Made by a program: the position numbers and the translations under genes
Origin: Paraspadella gotoi
Taxonomy: Eukaryota > Chaetognatha
NCBI GenBank assembly: GCA_051294375.1
Contig: CM119265.1
Coordinates: 11,347,818 to 11,411,817 of the forward strand
DNA length: 64,000 nucleotides
Direction: 5' to 3'
Notes under the pieces: model-generated
Database searches by the model: none
The model's input: the letters and a program-made list of their open reading frames with translations, nothing else
Told to the model about the DNA's origin: nothing
Shown here: positions 41,445 through 52,143 of the stretch, piece by piece
How the letters are laid out: every line of letters starts with the position of its first letter
How positions within the stretch are numbered: the stretch's first letter is position 1

Positions 41445-41735
41445 AAAAGTCCACTTTCCTTCTATTCTTTCTTTTTCCTTTCTATTCTTTCTTTACCCTT
41501 TCTATTCTTTCTTTCCTTTCTATTTCTTTCTTTCTCTTTCTATTCTTCTTTCCTTTCTATTTCTTTCTTCTTTCTATTCTTTTCTTTCCTTTCTATTCTT
41601 TTTTCCTTTCTATTCTTTCTTTCCTTTCTATTCTTTCTCCTTTTTATTTCTTCTTTTTCTTTCCTTTCTATTTTCTTTTCTTCTATTCTTTCTTTATATT
41701 TATTCTTTTCTTCTTTTTCTTCTGTTTATAAATCT
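41445..41735. repeat. Pyrimidine minisatellite (TTTCCTTTCTATTCTTTC)
   Basis: A degenerate ~18-base tandem repeat of CTTTC/TATTC units starting 50 bases after the exon 4 donor. A shorter stretch of the same kind is at 42900-42965. The open frame across it is an artefact. Confidence 0.9.
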
Positions 41736-41744
41736 GGCCCCCCT

Positions 41745-42589
41745 TGGTTGTGCAAAGGAAGGACATAGGGGATATTGACGGGTCATTGGCGCGTCAATGG
41801 CTGAGAGGAGAGTGAGACATTGATGCTGTAGATGTTACAGAATATTTTTTTTAAATTATTAAGTATCAATAAAAGTTATAAGGTTCCGGGTAACCTTTCT
41901 GTAAGCAAAGTTATCATTTTTATTCACCTTTGGATGTATTATCAGAATCAAGTATCAATTAATTAATTAATTAATTAAAAAAATAAAGATTTTTTTTAAG
42001 TGAAAGACAATGAATTATCATATTATGCAACAACAATTCAAACTTGATTTATTTTATAAAGGATCAATCTTTTTCACTGCTTGCTAAGGAACATTTTTTA
42101 CCCCAAGTCTGTTAAAAAATATCATGTCAGAGATATAATTTTAACAATAATATGAGTAGTTCTCTTAATCAATAAGAAGTGAAAACAGAAACAACCTCTT
42201 TTGGAAGTATTTGAATGCATTTAATAATTTAATACTGTTGAAAAATAATAATTTTATTCAATCTTAGGGAGGTCATATTACCTATTAAAACTTATTTATT
42301 TGCCAAAAAATATATTTGACAATAAAATTAACTGGCTTTTCCAAATCGCGACACTTTTTTTTTCATCATGGTATTTGAAAAATCTTTTGAAAATACAATT
42401 ATTTCTGGGGTTTCTATCGTCGCAATCGCTTTGCGTTTGCAACGATTTTGCTGTGATTTTGCACATCAGTGGCGTCGTCGTCGTCGTCGTCGTTGTTGTC
42501 GTCGGCGTTCCAAATTATAGATCGCCTTATTTATGATTAAATTTGGGTGTATGAAGCTGAAAATTTATATACAGCTTCTCATCATCATT
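41745..42589. other. A/T-rich spacer
   Basis: 41778-41820 echoes the start of the G/C-rich island at 12060. A GTCGTC triplet run lies at 42472-42500. Nothing coding is seen. Confidence 0.5.
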
Positions 42590-42965
42590 ATAAGTAGCTC
42601 TCTCTCTCTCTTTTCTCTTTTAATTATAAGTAGCTCTCTCTTTTCCCCAGGCTGATTCATCGGGAAAAAAACGAGTCTGCAGCTGGCTCCGCAGAGGCTT
42701 TTTCTTTTTTTCTCTTTTCTCTTGCTGCTGCCTTTTGATTTTTCTTTTTTTCTGGCTGCCTCTGCTGCTGCCGCTGCTGATTTGTCCGAAAACGATTTGG
42801 CTTCTCTCTCTCTCTCTCTCTCTCCACAACATCAGGTTTTTATTTCGTTCTTTCTTCTCGTCACTCTCTTTATTTTTATTTTTCTTTCTTTCATTTCTTT
42901 TTTTTTTCTTTCTATTCTTTCTTTCTTTCCTTTCTATTCTTTTTCTTTCCTTTCTATTCTTTTTG
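42590..42965 (+). mobile_element. SINE-like repeat S fragment plus pyrimidine tract
   Basis: CTCTCTCTTTTCCCCAGGCT, GATTCATCGGGAAAAAAACG and GCCTCTGCTGCTGCCGCTGC match 30500-30690. A CT tract and CTTTC repeats follow. It ends abruptly at the G/C-rich retroelement block. Confidence 0.7.
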
Positions 42966-42978
42966 ATCAAGCCGGCCA

Positions 42979-43711
42979 TCAATCGCATTTGAGCCGGAAC
43001 GCCGGTAGGATATTAATTCTCCTCACGAGGTCGTACCACACCCTCTGAATGAGTGGCAACACTTTCGACATCCCGGTCCACCACCGGCTCCGATCGTCGT
43101 CACCCACCTTTTCCAGAGGCGGCATTTCTTCCTCCGAATCGGAGTCCGTAACGGGGCTCGGAGGCCTCGCCACTCCTCTCCCAAGACTCTCGGATCAGAT
43201 CGAGAGCGTGTTTGTCCATTTATAGAACCTAAGCGCATCTTCGCCGCCCATGCATCTTCCCCCGCCGGAAAAAGACGCATAAACCGCGGGTGTCCAGCGC
43301 GGTTCGCCGGCCCTTCAACCAGTAGGTCCATTCCGAACCCGTCAATCGTGCCGGGCGGCGTCACCGCCAACATCTCTCTATCCAAAAGGAATACCTCCAC
43401 ATTCCTCGCATATCCTCTCTCTCTCGAATCCGTAACATCCAAATCCATATCCGTTAGCGTCCACCTCATATTGCCAGTCCTGGTCGTTCATCCCCGTCCG
43501 AAAAGTAACCCGCGGGAAACACCAGACTCTTTCGGCGCCCCAACAGCGCCCCAAGGCGCTCTTCATCATCAGACGCCGAGGAATCGTCCCCGACGGACAG
43601 GTTCCCAACCTGTTCATCCAACGACTCCATCTCCTCGACCCACTTTGTCGTTATCCATTTCACTTTATTATTTCTCGTTTTAGTCGTAAAAATTCGCACA
43701 ATCGGACACAC
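42979..43711 (-). pseudogene. Broken G/C-rich open frame at the retroelement block edge, function unknown
   Basis: Minus-strand frames joined by at least two frameshifts: MESLDEQVGNLSVGDDSSAS near 43640, then MRWTLTDMDLDVTDSRERGY onward (43469), then an Asp/Glu-rich PPSPVTDSDSEEEMPP end near 43170. Overlapping frames cover the same bases, so the true reading path is uncertain. Composition and strand match the retrotransposon block, so a structural (Gag-type) product is possible, but I see no zinc knuckle or known motif. It stops at repeat sequence at 42979. Confidence 0.4.
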
Positions 43712-45134
43712 GCAAAACGCAATAATCCGACTTTTCGAAGAAAAATTCGTAATCGTCTTAGTGTGAAGTTAATCCGAATCGATTGTGGAGAAGAAAAAAT
43801 CGAAATCGTCCAAACCCGAAAAATAACTGTCAAAAAAATATCCGTGATCTATGTATTCGGCTCTGGATTTATGTTTGGTTATCGCAAAAATCCCCAAACA
43901 TCCCGAAAATGTCAACAACCACAATAATTCATCATCTAATGTCAGAGAGGCTAAAACAAAAACAAAAAAAAATATACTAAACGTTTAAGAAAAATTTTTC
44001 ATCACTTCACAATGCATATCGTTTCATTGGGAAAAGAAAAAAATACTTATATTTCCTCTTATATCAACTCGGACAAAAAACAAATATTTGTACGCACAGA
44101 TAACTTCGAGGCTGTCCGATAAAGCGAACAACGCTGGCCACCATGGTTGGTAAACGTGGTCTGTGGCCCTCAAAAGATGACGGATAGAGAGCTGGTTATG
44201 CATAATCTGTCTAATTAGTATTTGAGTTACCTGAAATAATTGTAGATTGCCCAAGTTGTAATTGTAATTAAACCATGATAAATGTTACGTCTTAATCCCT
44301 TGGAACCGAAAAATGGAATGCACTTAATTCTCTGCCTCCTTCCCGTCTCTCTTCCTTTTGTTTATCTAATTCACTAAATGTTTACAAAATAGGAGCCGAG
44401 CTCTGAGAATCTACAGGATATTAAACTTTGAGACTAAGAATATTTAGAGAGACAAAATTTGAAACTAAAGTTAATTACTAATTGGAGCTAATTAAAATAT
44501 TACTGACAGAATAAATAATTCAATATATGTACTAATTAGCTAAAAGAGAATTTGGTGAAATATGAATTGAAATGTGAAAGAAAGTTTAGTTTATATTTTA
44601 ATGATATAGAGCCTAAGAAATTGAAATTTAAGGAGTAAGAAAGAGCTCAAAAATGAAGCGAGAAGACATCGATCCTGACGTAGTCTTTAGTTCTATTCAA
44701 TTGTTAGTTCACTTTCGTTGCTCTTTTGTTTATCGAAAAATTTTCTCAACACCGTGTCCCAATTTATCGTTTCCGGCCTTGTTTGCCCGTATTCCTGTTA
44801 AATAGTATAAATTCGTTTATTCAGCTGAATTTTCATTTCTTTCGGTATACTACCCCTCCCGCCCAAAGGAAGGAAAAATTGCAGTATAAACTAATTTATG
44901 TTATTCGAATCGCCAACAAAATATAATCGTAATACCTCGTCCCTTTATTTAAAATTATCAAATATACTGTTCGTTTCAACCGTGTTCATAGCATGCAAAT
45001 AAGAAAAATTTTAGCCAGAAAACAGGAATCGAGATTATCGACAAATAACCAAAACGTCGAAACTAATAGCATTAAAAGCAATAAAATACATAGATCACAT
45101 CGAATCTCACCGTTATTCGTCAATCGTTCCGCAT
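43712..45134. other. Spacer inside the retroelement block, unassigned
   Basis: Mixed composition; no open frame with a recognisable motif. 44635-44654 repeats the end motif of the hammerhead element. It may include untranslated or LTR sequence of the minus-strand retroelement, but no paired LTR was found. Confidence 0.4.
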
Positions 45135-45752
45135 TTAAAACCAGATCTGTCGTAGGTGTCCCGGAATCTTGCTCCTGCACCATCGTAGCTGTTTCAGGTA
45201 GTGCCCATGCTTGCTGTTCTCCTTAGCCTGCACCACCGTAAAAGATGGCACCAACAGCATCCGCGGATGCAACCAGGCCGAAGACATTAAGTCCCCAGCA
45301 AATCTGGAGCGGAGCAAACCGTCCCACTCCAGCAATAATTCGAGATTCACCACCGTCCTGTGCGATCTCAACGGTTGTCTACGACGGGCCTTTTCTCTTG
45401 GAGGGTCCTGTCGGTGCACCTGCCGTCTCATCTGGCGGCCCGCGCTCCTATGCGTTCCTTCATAACGATCTATGGCGCTGTCGTCCCAGTGCCATGGCAT
45501 CCCCCGTCGCCGAATCAGCACAACCTCGTTTTTTCTACAAAAAAACGGGCGCGTTTGAATTTGAAAAATCTTACGAGGATGCCTATCCATAAAATCCACA
45601 AGCGAACGCATAGGCGGAATTTCCAACATGGGATACAAGTTGTCTTCAAAAAAAGAATCGCATGTCTTGATCCCACTTTCTTTCATCTCCAAGAACCTGG
45701 GCAGCTCGCCCTCCAGTATAAACGGCCATTCGAATTCTTTCAAATAAACCAT
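45135..45752 (-). pseudogene. Retroelement-linked open frame, function unknown
   Basis: A 205-codon minus frame starting MVYLKEFEWPFILEGELPRF. The first ~90 residues look protein-like (FEDNLYPMLEIPPMRSLVDF); the second half is Arg/His-rich and probably out of frame. It abuts the Gag fragment at 45764 and is absent from the other copy (53.0 kb), where Gag instead runs into the zinc-knuckle segment. I recognise no domain. Confidence 0.4.
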
Positions 45753-45763
45753 AGTCGACGTCG

Positions 45764-47545
45764 TTATCGATCGATCGAGTTTCTTACAAAAAATTCGAAA
45801 CTTTCGAGCGTAAACAATAATCGTGTCGTTGCCTTGCGAAGGCGACGAAATCCTTGTTCGAGTGCAGTTTGAGGGTTAGGAAAAGTCAAACGGAAAACTT
45901 CTTTGAAAAAATTTTCGAGGTTATAATCATCTCCCTCACTCATCCACTCAATCACCATATCACCATTTGCTCTCACATCATGTTTGCATCGCAAATTTGC
46001 AATATGCATTTCTCTTTCTCAGTCGCATCATCAAAATATCTAATTATCGAATTTTTCAGCGCCGATTCCCCCATAATATAATCGATAATATCTTTAGTAT
46101 CGGATAATGTATTTTTTATGATTTTATTCGAATCGGTGAAATTGTCTAGACGTTCTATGTCTCGAAACAGGCGGACCCGAACCTGGTCGTGGAGCTCTCG
46201 ACGGCGCAGAATCGGCGACCGGCGGCGCCCAACTGACGCAAACCCTGGCGGCGGCTGAGTCGGCGGCGGGCGGCGGCGGCTGAGTCGGCGGCGGCGGAGG
46301 ACGTCGAAAAACCCAATCCGTCGCTATTCCTTCCCGAGATCGTCGCAACGACTCTGCGTCTGCGTCTCCTGTTGAAACGGCGGTCGCGTGTCCAACCGTG
46401 CGGATTGGCTTCCTCCGTCGAATCCTGCGTCTGTGCGTCGGCGGCAGCGTCGACGTGCGCTGCATCGATTGTTTGCGCGCCACTGCTGTTGATAAGGGAA
46501 GTGCTGCGTCGTTTGCTGCTGAGTCGGAAACTGCTGCATCATATGTTGCTGCGTCGGAAATTGCTGCATCTGCTGAGGTTGCTGCATCGGAAATTGCAAC
46601 ATCGTATATTGCGGCATTGTGATTGGCTGCACCTGCTGTCCCGCCATCTGTTGCAATTGTCGTTGGATCCAGACTGCTGTTGAGCTCGCGTATTTCTTGA
46701 GAATGTCGACAAAATCGGCGGCAGCATTTGATCGTTATCACCAAAATCTGGAGGCGGCGGCGGAACGACGTTCCAATCCATCTGAGCTCCTGGCGCCATC
46801 ATTCCCGGAGGCGGCGGCACGCCCACTCCTTCGAATCCTCGTTGAGCGGTCTCTTGATCATCGGCGCCTCTTCTCCGCCTTCACGCAACTGCTCTGCTGT
46901 CATATGTTGTCGTTCCAACCTCTCGACTCCCGCGCATTGTTCGACAAACCAGGAACTTCGGTCGTGTCGTCCAGCAATACTGCTTCGCGACGAGAGTCGC
47001 CACGAATCGCTTCCCCCCCTCTTCTCCGTGAGTTTGGAGAAGGACCGACGGCTCGCGCTTCTCTAGGAGGCGCGTCTCTCCATTGCCGGGGGGTATCGTA
47101 GTTCTCTCCGCGCCGAGTTCCCCGTCTGCTCCGCCCATTGGCGCGGCGAGTCATAATTTGTTTGGATCATGTTTGCTGCCCGCTCCCTCTCACTCGGACG
47201 TAGAGTCGGCGTCCGGCTTCTTGGAGGCGGAACCGGTCGGTCTTGGCAGTCCGTGCTCGCATCCGAAAATGGTGACAGTCGGAGGCGCCGCGGTTTCCGT
47301 CGACGCATCCGCCATCGTCGGTTTCAAAACTTCCACAGCGGTCTCCCGTCCTCGTCATCCGACGCAGTGGGCGTGTCATCCGGCAGCGGCAATCTCGCCG
47401 GGAAATTCTGATCGCCGTCATCGACGTCAACTCCTTGGTCCCGGAGCCATTGGAGGCATGCGTAGTGATCGAGGATATTTTCGATCAACTCCCGTCCTCG
47501 TCGTATCTTCATCCACGATCGGTCGGCCTCGCTTAGTACACTGAA
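45764..47545 (-). pseudogene. gag: LTR retrotransposon Gag, scrambled copy
   Basis: On the minus strand, from 47512 downward: an N-terminal piece (MKIRRGRELIENILDHYACL), the segment around MIQTNYDSPRQWAEQTGN, a Pro-rich stretch (PPPPGMMAPGAQMDWN), a Gln/Met-rich region (QQMQQFPTQQHMMQQFPTQQ) and a capsid-like end (NLENFFKEVFRLTFPNPQTA, LRQGNDTIIVYARKFRIFC). The last part resembles the Retrotrans_gag family. Frameshifts split it into several frames. It matches 53050-54600 closely but extends further at its N-terminus. It lies downstream of pol segments, which is not the native order. Confidence 0.75.
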
Positions 47546-47968
47546 AGTTGTACTTTAATCCATCTTTCGAGTGGACCGCATGATGCTCCGAAACTCTACA
47601 CTTCCGGCACCATCCTCCCGCCAGCGGCGTTCCTATCGCTTCGCGCACCCTCGCCTGAACCACGTCATTTTCTCGCACAAATCCGGCGTGCGCCACGCCT
47701 CCAGATTCGTCCTTATCTCGTCCAAAACATAAGCAAAAATATTTATTTCCGCATCGTTCAATTTTAATGTTAGAGTCACATATTCTCCACAAGTCACTTC
47801 TCCACCGATTCCCACAAGCTTCTTCGGCGCCACTAAATTCAAAACATTCACACCCAGTCTGTCGCACATGAACTTTGGAATCACTGTTCGGTCGCTTCCC
47901 GTGTCAATTTCAAAACAAATCACCCGGAAATCACCCCGTTCGTTCGCTCCTCTCACCCCGCACTTCAA
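47427..47968 (-). pseudogene. LTR retrotransposon aspartic protease, scrambled copy
   Basis: The minus frame contains ICFEIDTGSDRTVIP with the catalytic DTGS at residues 22-25 of the open stretch, then KLVGIGGEVTCGEYVTLTLK, as in retropepsins. The usual C-terminal ILLGSDVLGY piece lies elsewhere (52.1 kb, and 49.85 kb for this copy), so the protease is cut. Frames then shift into a Cys/His-bearing stretch (GGWCRKCRVSEHHAVHSKDG) of unknown role. Confidence 0.72.
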
Positions 47969-48064
47969 TATTAAATTCTCAGAAACCCCTTGATCCAGTT
48001 TTATATTTTCCTCCTTTTCCAGATTCTCTACTAAATCCCCTTTTATTTTGTATACCCCGTCTAG

Positions 48065-48571
48065 TCATTCCGATTCCAAGTCAGAGAACTGATAATCTTC
48101 GTAGTCGTCGTCAAAATTCTCTTCTGTCGACTTGACCTTTTCCTTCTTTTCTTCCCCGTTCCTTTCTTTCCCTTTCTTCTCTTCTTTCCTTTTCTTTCTC
48201 GCTCTCAAAACAGCAGAGAAATTGTTCGGTGCAAGACGGCACGCTAGTGAGAAGTGTCGGAATTCAGCCACACTCTTTTTGCAGAACAAGCATCTTTTCA
48301 TCGGACATTTCATCGCTAAATGGTCGTCATCGAAACAGTTCCAGCATACATTTTTCCCAATATTTTTCTTTTCAGCTAAGTCCGAATATCTAAGTTTACG
48401 TTTCACCGTATTCGTTCTCACAGCTTCCCCTTCCTCATCATCACTCCCCTCTTCATCGAAAGGAAAAATAACATCGGGCTCATCAACAAAATTCACCCTT
48501 GAATTACCCGACCGTGAAAAAGATTGTCGGTCTTGCACCGAATTCCTCATTCCACTCGCATAACTAACCAA
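48065..48571 (-). pseudogene. gag: LTR retrotransposon Gag nucleocapsid (zinc knuckles), scrambled copy
   Basis: A 168-codon minus frame. A canonical CX2CX4HX4C knuckle (NVCWNCFDDDHLAMKCP, Cys76/Cys79/His84/Cys89) is followed by a variant CX2CX8HX4C (Cys94/Cys97/His106/Cys111). It then becomes Lys/Glu-rich. Zinc knuckles bind the element's RNA during packaging. In the other copy (52470-53040) the first knuckle is broken by indels. Here the segment is joined at about 48670 to an RT fragment rather than to Gag. Confidence 0.8.
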
Positions 48572-48575
48572 CCCT

Positions 48576-49873
48576 TCAAAGGAGTAGTTCGTATAGTAAG
48601 CCCGAACCAGCGAATTTCGAATATAGCTGTCTGAAAGGCCTTCGATAAACTTCAGAGATTGTGAGGTAACCCGACTTTCGCGGCCAGGGGTAACTGGAAA
48701 AAATAGTCGGTCGCGTCGATGCAGCTGAAATATTTCTTGCAGCTAGCAGCAGCCAGAATTTCATCCATCAACTTCATTCGATATGCACGAGTCTCATCAA
48801 TTTATTCACCATTCTATAATCAATAGTTAAGCGATTCTTAAGTTTAGTTTCCCCTGTAGACGGATTCGTTATGTGTCTACTCACTATATGGGGATTCGAA
48901 ATGAAACGCGAGTCCGAAACCTTTTCTATTATCTCCGCTTTCGTGAGCATTCTACCGTAATCTTTTAAAATTTCCAACTTCGACGGAGATTGCCTCCGAA
49001 AACGATCGATTGTGGGAGGAGGATCCTTAATTACCGGGATACTATAGGGGGAATATTTACCTTCGGTCTCATGTGTCGCCATTTACTTGTCCAAAATACC
49101 CCTCTATAATCAAACCACCTCTTTATATTTCTCTAACAACTCTTTCCCCTTCTCAGGCTCATCCTCTTTCAACTCCTTTTCTAAGTGGTCCAGTCGAACT
49201 GCAATAAGAATTCGTCTCGATTCGGCCAAAACTCATCCGAATCATTTTTCTTTATTTCAGTATTCTCGATCGACAACGTAGTCGGGGAAAACCAAGTCAG
49301 GGGCCAGTTCGATCGGTTTAGGAGTAAACTAACGCCTTTGTCAATCACTTCGTCGGCTTGATGTGGCGTTAACTTTTTCTCTTTCGGTAAGTCATCATAG
49401 TTAATTTGCTTTGAGTCGGCACATCGAAATATTTTTGTCACGTCTTCCTCCTCGTTCAAACTCTCAAAAACAACTTCACCCAGTTTTGTTTTTGCTCTCA
49501 GTGATCGGTCTGTCCGGTTTTTATTCATCACTAAAACCCTATATATCTTTTCTTCCCTCTCATAGGTCACTCCTAGAATATGAAGCCCATCGTCTGGTTC
49601 GACTCCTATCAATGAATGCATAATATCGCCGAATCCTTTCTCGCCAATTCAACTTCGATCGGAGTTAATTGCGCCGGGGGCAGCGAAATCGCGGTACGAG
49701 AAAAAGAAATTTATATTTTTGATATTTGGTCGGTCAGTCGCTTCAACCATTCTCGCTTCTCTAGGCGTTCTATATAATGGGATCTTTTCCCCTTTTATAC
49801 TTAACCTACGCTTTTCATAATCAATGTTACAATTATTGTAACCCAAAACATCGCTTCCAGTAATATCGGACAT
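48576..49873 (-). pseudogene. pol: LTR retrotransposon pol fragment (protease end to RT motif A), second copy
   Basis: Minus-strand frames in order: GSDVLGYNNCNIDYEKRRLS (protease end), a pre-RT spacer (HILGVTYEREEKIYRVLVMN; KKLTPHQADEVIDKG), the RT start (LTIDYRMVNKL) and motif A (FSCIDATDYFFQLPL) in a shifted frame near 48740. Sequence then switches at about 48670 to the nucleocapsid segment, so RT motifs B and C and RNase H are missing. At 49885 it is fused to the end of the RNase H frame of the other copy. Several frameshifts are present. Confidence 0.8.
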
Positions 49874-50767
49874 TCATTTCCGATCGCGAAAAATATTTTT
49901 AGCCTCTGACATTTTCGAATTATCATCGTTCGATTCCAAACTCCTCGATAATTGATCGGCGGCATTTAAAGTCGACGGTATGAAACGAACAATAATATCA
50001 AACTCTTGTATGTAATTTAAGGCACGGGCGACTCTTTCGCTTATAATATCCATACTAAGCCAGTATGAAACTACTCTAGAGTCGACAAAAACATGAGTTC
50101 TACAACCTAATAAATAATGTTTAAAATGTTTAAGCGATTCGAATAACGAGAATAATTCTTTAAGACAGATCGGCAATAACAAATCATTATTGGCGAACGA
50201 TTTCGAGTAATATTGTAATAAATACATTCTTTTCTCGTCAGGATCCGCCCCTTGTAAAACTTCCGCGTCGGACGGTCGCTGCAGCTGACACAGTACGCTG
50301 CCAAGTGCCGTACGACTCGCATCGGTAAAAAGAACGAAATCCTCTTCCTCGATCGGAGCTCTCAGCACTTCCGTCCGATCGTCTAGCAAAATCTCGATAC
50401 AGCGGCGGAAAGCTTTCTCCTCTTCTTCGCCCCATTTGAAACGCACGCTGCTCTTCGCCATTGCCCGCAGCGGCAGCGCGGCGTCCCTCAGACAGCTAGT
50501 CCGCTGAAACCACGCCAGCAGCCCTAGAAATGACCTCAAGCTGTCTTTCGACGTGGGAGGTCTCAACTGACGTAAGGACGTAGTTTTGTGTGACGGAAGT
50601 CGATGTATGCTTTTGTAAGAAACACAGTAGCCGAGAATCGTTTGTTTCTTTAAACCAAGAGAAACTTTAGCCGCTTTGAATTTCAATCGAAAATAGCTCA
50701 TTGTCGCGAAAAATCTATCCAGGTGCGCGAGATGCAACTCATGGGTCATGCTAAAGACGATAGTCAT
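49874..50767 (-). CDS. pol: Ty3/gypsy-type RT C-terminal part and RNase H
   Basis: An open 297-codon minus frame. Residues 8-110 are the RT thumb and connection (HELHLAHLDRFF, SLRSFLGLLAWF, FKWGEEEEKAF). The RNase H domain follows, with FTDAS (148-151), LKELFSLFESLKHFKHYLLG (Glu204), HVFVDSRVVSYWL (Asp229) and LNAADQLSRS (Asp271). These are the acidic residues expected of the catalytic set. Just upstream the RT motifs B (MGLKSAPQ, 50854-50833) and C (FIDD, 50774-50763) sit in another frame, one base off. No integrase follows; the frame ends at the junction near 49885. Confidence 0.85.
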   Translation of the reverse strand: MTIVFSMTHELHLAHLDRFFATMSYFRLKFKAAKVSLGLKKQTILGYCVSYKSIHRLPSHKTTSLRQLRPPTSKDSLRSFLGLLAWFQRTSCLRDAALPLRAMAKSSVRFKWGEEEEKAFRRCIEILLDDRTEVLRAPIEEEDFVLFTDASRTALGSVLCQLQRPSDAEVLQGADPDEKRMYLLQYYSKSFANNDLLLPICLKELFSLFESLKHFKHYLLGCRTHVFVDSRVVSYWLSMDIISERVARALNYIQEFDIIVRFIPSTLNAADQLSRSLESNDDNSKMSEAKNIFRDRK

Positions 50768-50769
50768 CT

Positions 50770-51220
50770 ATGAAAACGCGGCAAAACTCCATCAATTTAC
50801 CGATCAAATGGTCGGACACCTTCTGCGCGTCCTGCGGCGCCGACTTCAGACCCATTGCTACGATGCAGAAACGATAAATCTCATTATCGGCGTAAAAACA
50901 GGTGAGATCCCGGACTTTCGGCGCGCCAGGGGTAACTGGAAAAAATAGTCGGTCGCGTCGATGCAGCTGAAATATTTCTTGCAGCTAGCAGCAGTCAGAA
51001 TTTCATCCATCAACTTCATTCGATATGCACGAGTCTCAATCAATTTATTCACCATTCTATAATCAATAGTTAAGCGATTCTTAAGTTTAGTTTCCCCTGT
51101 AGACGGATTCGTTATGTGTCTACTCACTATATGGGGATTCGAAATGAAACGCGAGTCCGAAACCTTTTCTATTATCTCCGCTTTCGTGAGCATTCTTACG
51201 TAATCTTTTAAAATTTCCAA
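50770..51220 (-). pseudogene. pol: Ty3/gypsy-type reverse transcriptase, N-terminal half with frameshifts
   Basis: The frame from 51220 carries LTIDYRMVNKLIETRAYRM (residues 50-68) and motif A FSCIDATDYFFQLPLA (84-99). After a frameshift near 50900 come YRFCIVAMGLKSAPQDAQ (motif B) and FIDD (motif C). All catalytic aspartates are present but the frame is broken at least twice, so this copy cannot make an intact enzyme as assembled. Confidence 0.83.
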
Positions 51221-51270
51221 CTTCGACGGAGATTGCCTCCGAAAACGATCGATGTTGTGGAGGAGGATCC

Positions 51271-52143
51271 TTAATTACCGGGATAAACTATAGGGGGAAT
51301 ATTCACCTTCGGTCTCATGTGTCTCCACTTTCCTGTCCAAAATACCCCTCTATAATTCCAAACAACTTCCTTATATTTTTCTAACAACTCTTTCCCCTTC
51401 TCAGGCTCATCCTCTTTCAATTCCTTTTCTAAGTCGGTCCAGTCGAACTGCAATAAGAATTCGTCTCGATTCGGCCAAAACTCATCCGAATCATTTTTCT
51501 TTATTTCAGTATCTCGATCGACTACGTAGTCGGGGAAAACCAAGTCCGGGGCCAGTTCGATCGGTTGAGGAGTGAAACTAACGCCCTTGTCAATCACTTT
51601 GTCGGCTTGATGTGGCGTCAACTTTTTCTCTTTCGGTAAGTCATCATAGTTAATTTGCTTTGAGTCGGCCAATCGAAATATTTTAGTCACGTCTTCCTCC
51701 TCATCTAAGCTCTCAAAAACAACTTCACCCAGTTTTTGTTTTGCTCTCAGCGATCGGTCTGTCCGGTTTTTATTCATCACTAAAACCCGATAAATCTTTT
51801 CTTCCCTCTCATAGGTCACTCCTAGAATATGAAGCCCGTCGTCTGGTTCGACTCCTATCAATGAATGTATAACATCGCCGAATCCTTTCTCGCTCAATTC
51901 AACTTCGATCGGAGTTAATTGCGCCGGAGGCAGCGAAATCGCGGTACGAGAAAAGAAATTTATATTTTTGATATTTGGTCGGTCAGTCGCTTCAACCATT
52001 CTCGCTTCTCTAGGTGTTCTATATAATGGTATCTTTTCCCCTTTTATACTTAACCTACGCTTTTCATAATCAATGTTACAATTATTGTAACCCAAAACAT
52101 CGCTTCCTAATAATATCGGACATTCATTTCCCAACACAAGCAA
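51271..52143 (-). CDS. pol: LTR retrotransposon protease end and pre-RT region
   Basis: An open 290-codon minus frame. It begins with NECPILLGSDVLGYNNCNID, the C-terminal protease motif (hydrophobic-LLGSD), continues with an Asp/Glu/Lys-rich spacer (VTYEREEKIYRVLVMNKNRT, IELAPDLVFPDYVV) and ends near the RT start (GKWRHMRPKVNIPP). Its upstream neighbour at 52140-52373 carries the protease active-site part in a different frame. Near-identical sequence recurs at 49082-49873. Confidence 0.78.
   Translation of the reverse strand: MLVLGNECPILLGSDVLGYNNCNIDYEKRRLSIKGEKIPLYRTPREARMVEATDRPNIKNINFFSRTAISLPPAQLTPIEVELSEKGFGDVIHSLIGVEPDDGLHILGVTYEREEKIYRVLVMNKNRTDRSLRAKQKLGEVVFESLDEEEDVTKIFRLADSKQINYDDLPKEKKLTPHQADKVIDKGVSFTPQPIELAPDLVFPDYVVDRDTEIKKNDSDEFWPNRDEFLLQFDWTDLEKELKEDEPEKGKELLEKYKEVVWNYRGVFWTGKWRHMRPKVNIPPIVYPGN

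Noticed and set aside
41432-41731. A 99-codon hydrophobic Phe/Leu/Ser protein after TMF1 exon 4
   Set aside because: It is a pyrimidine minisatellite in the intron.
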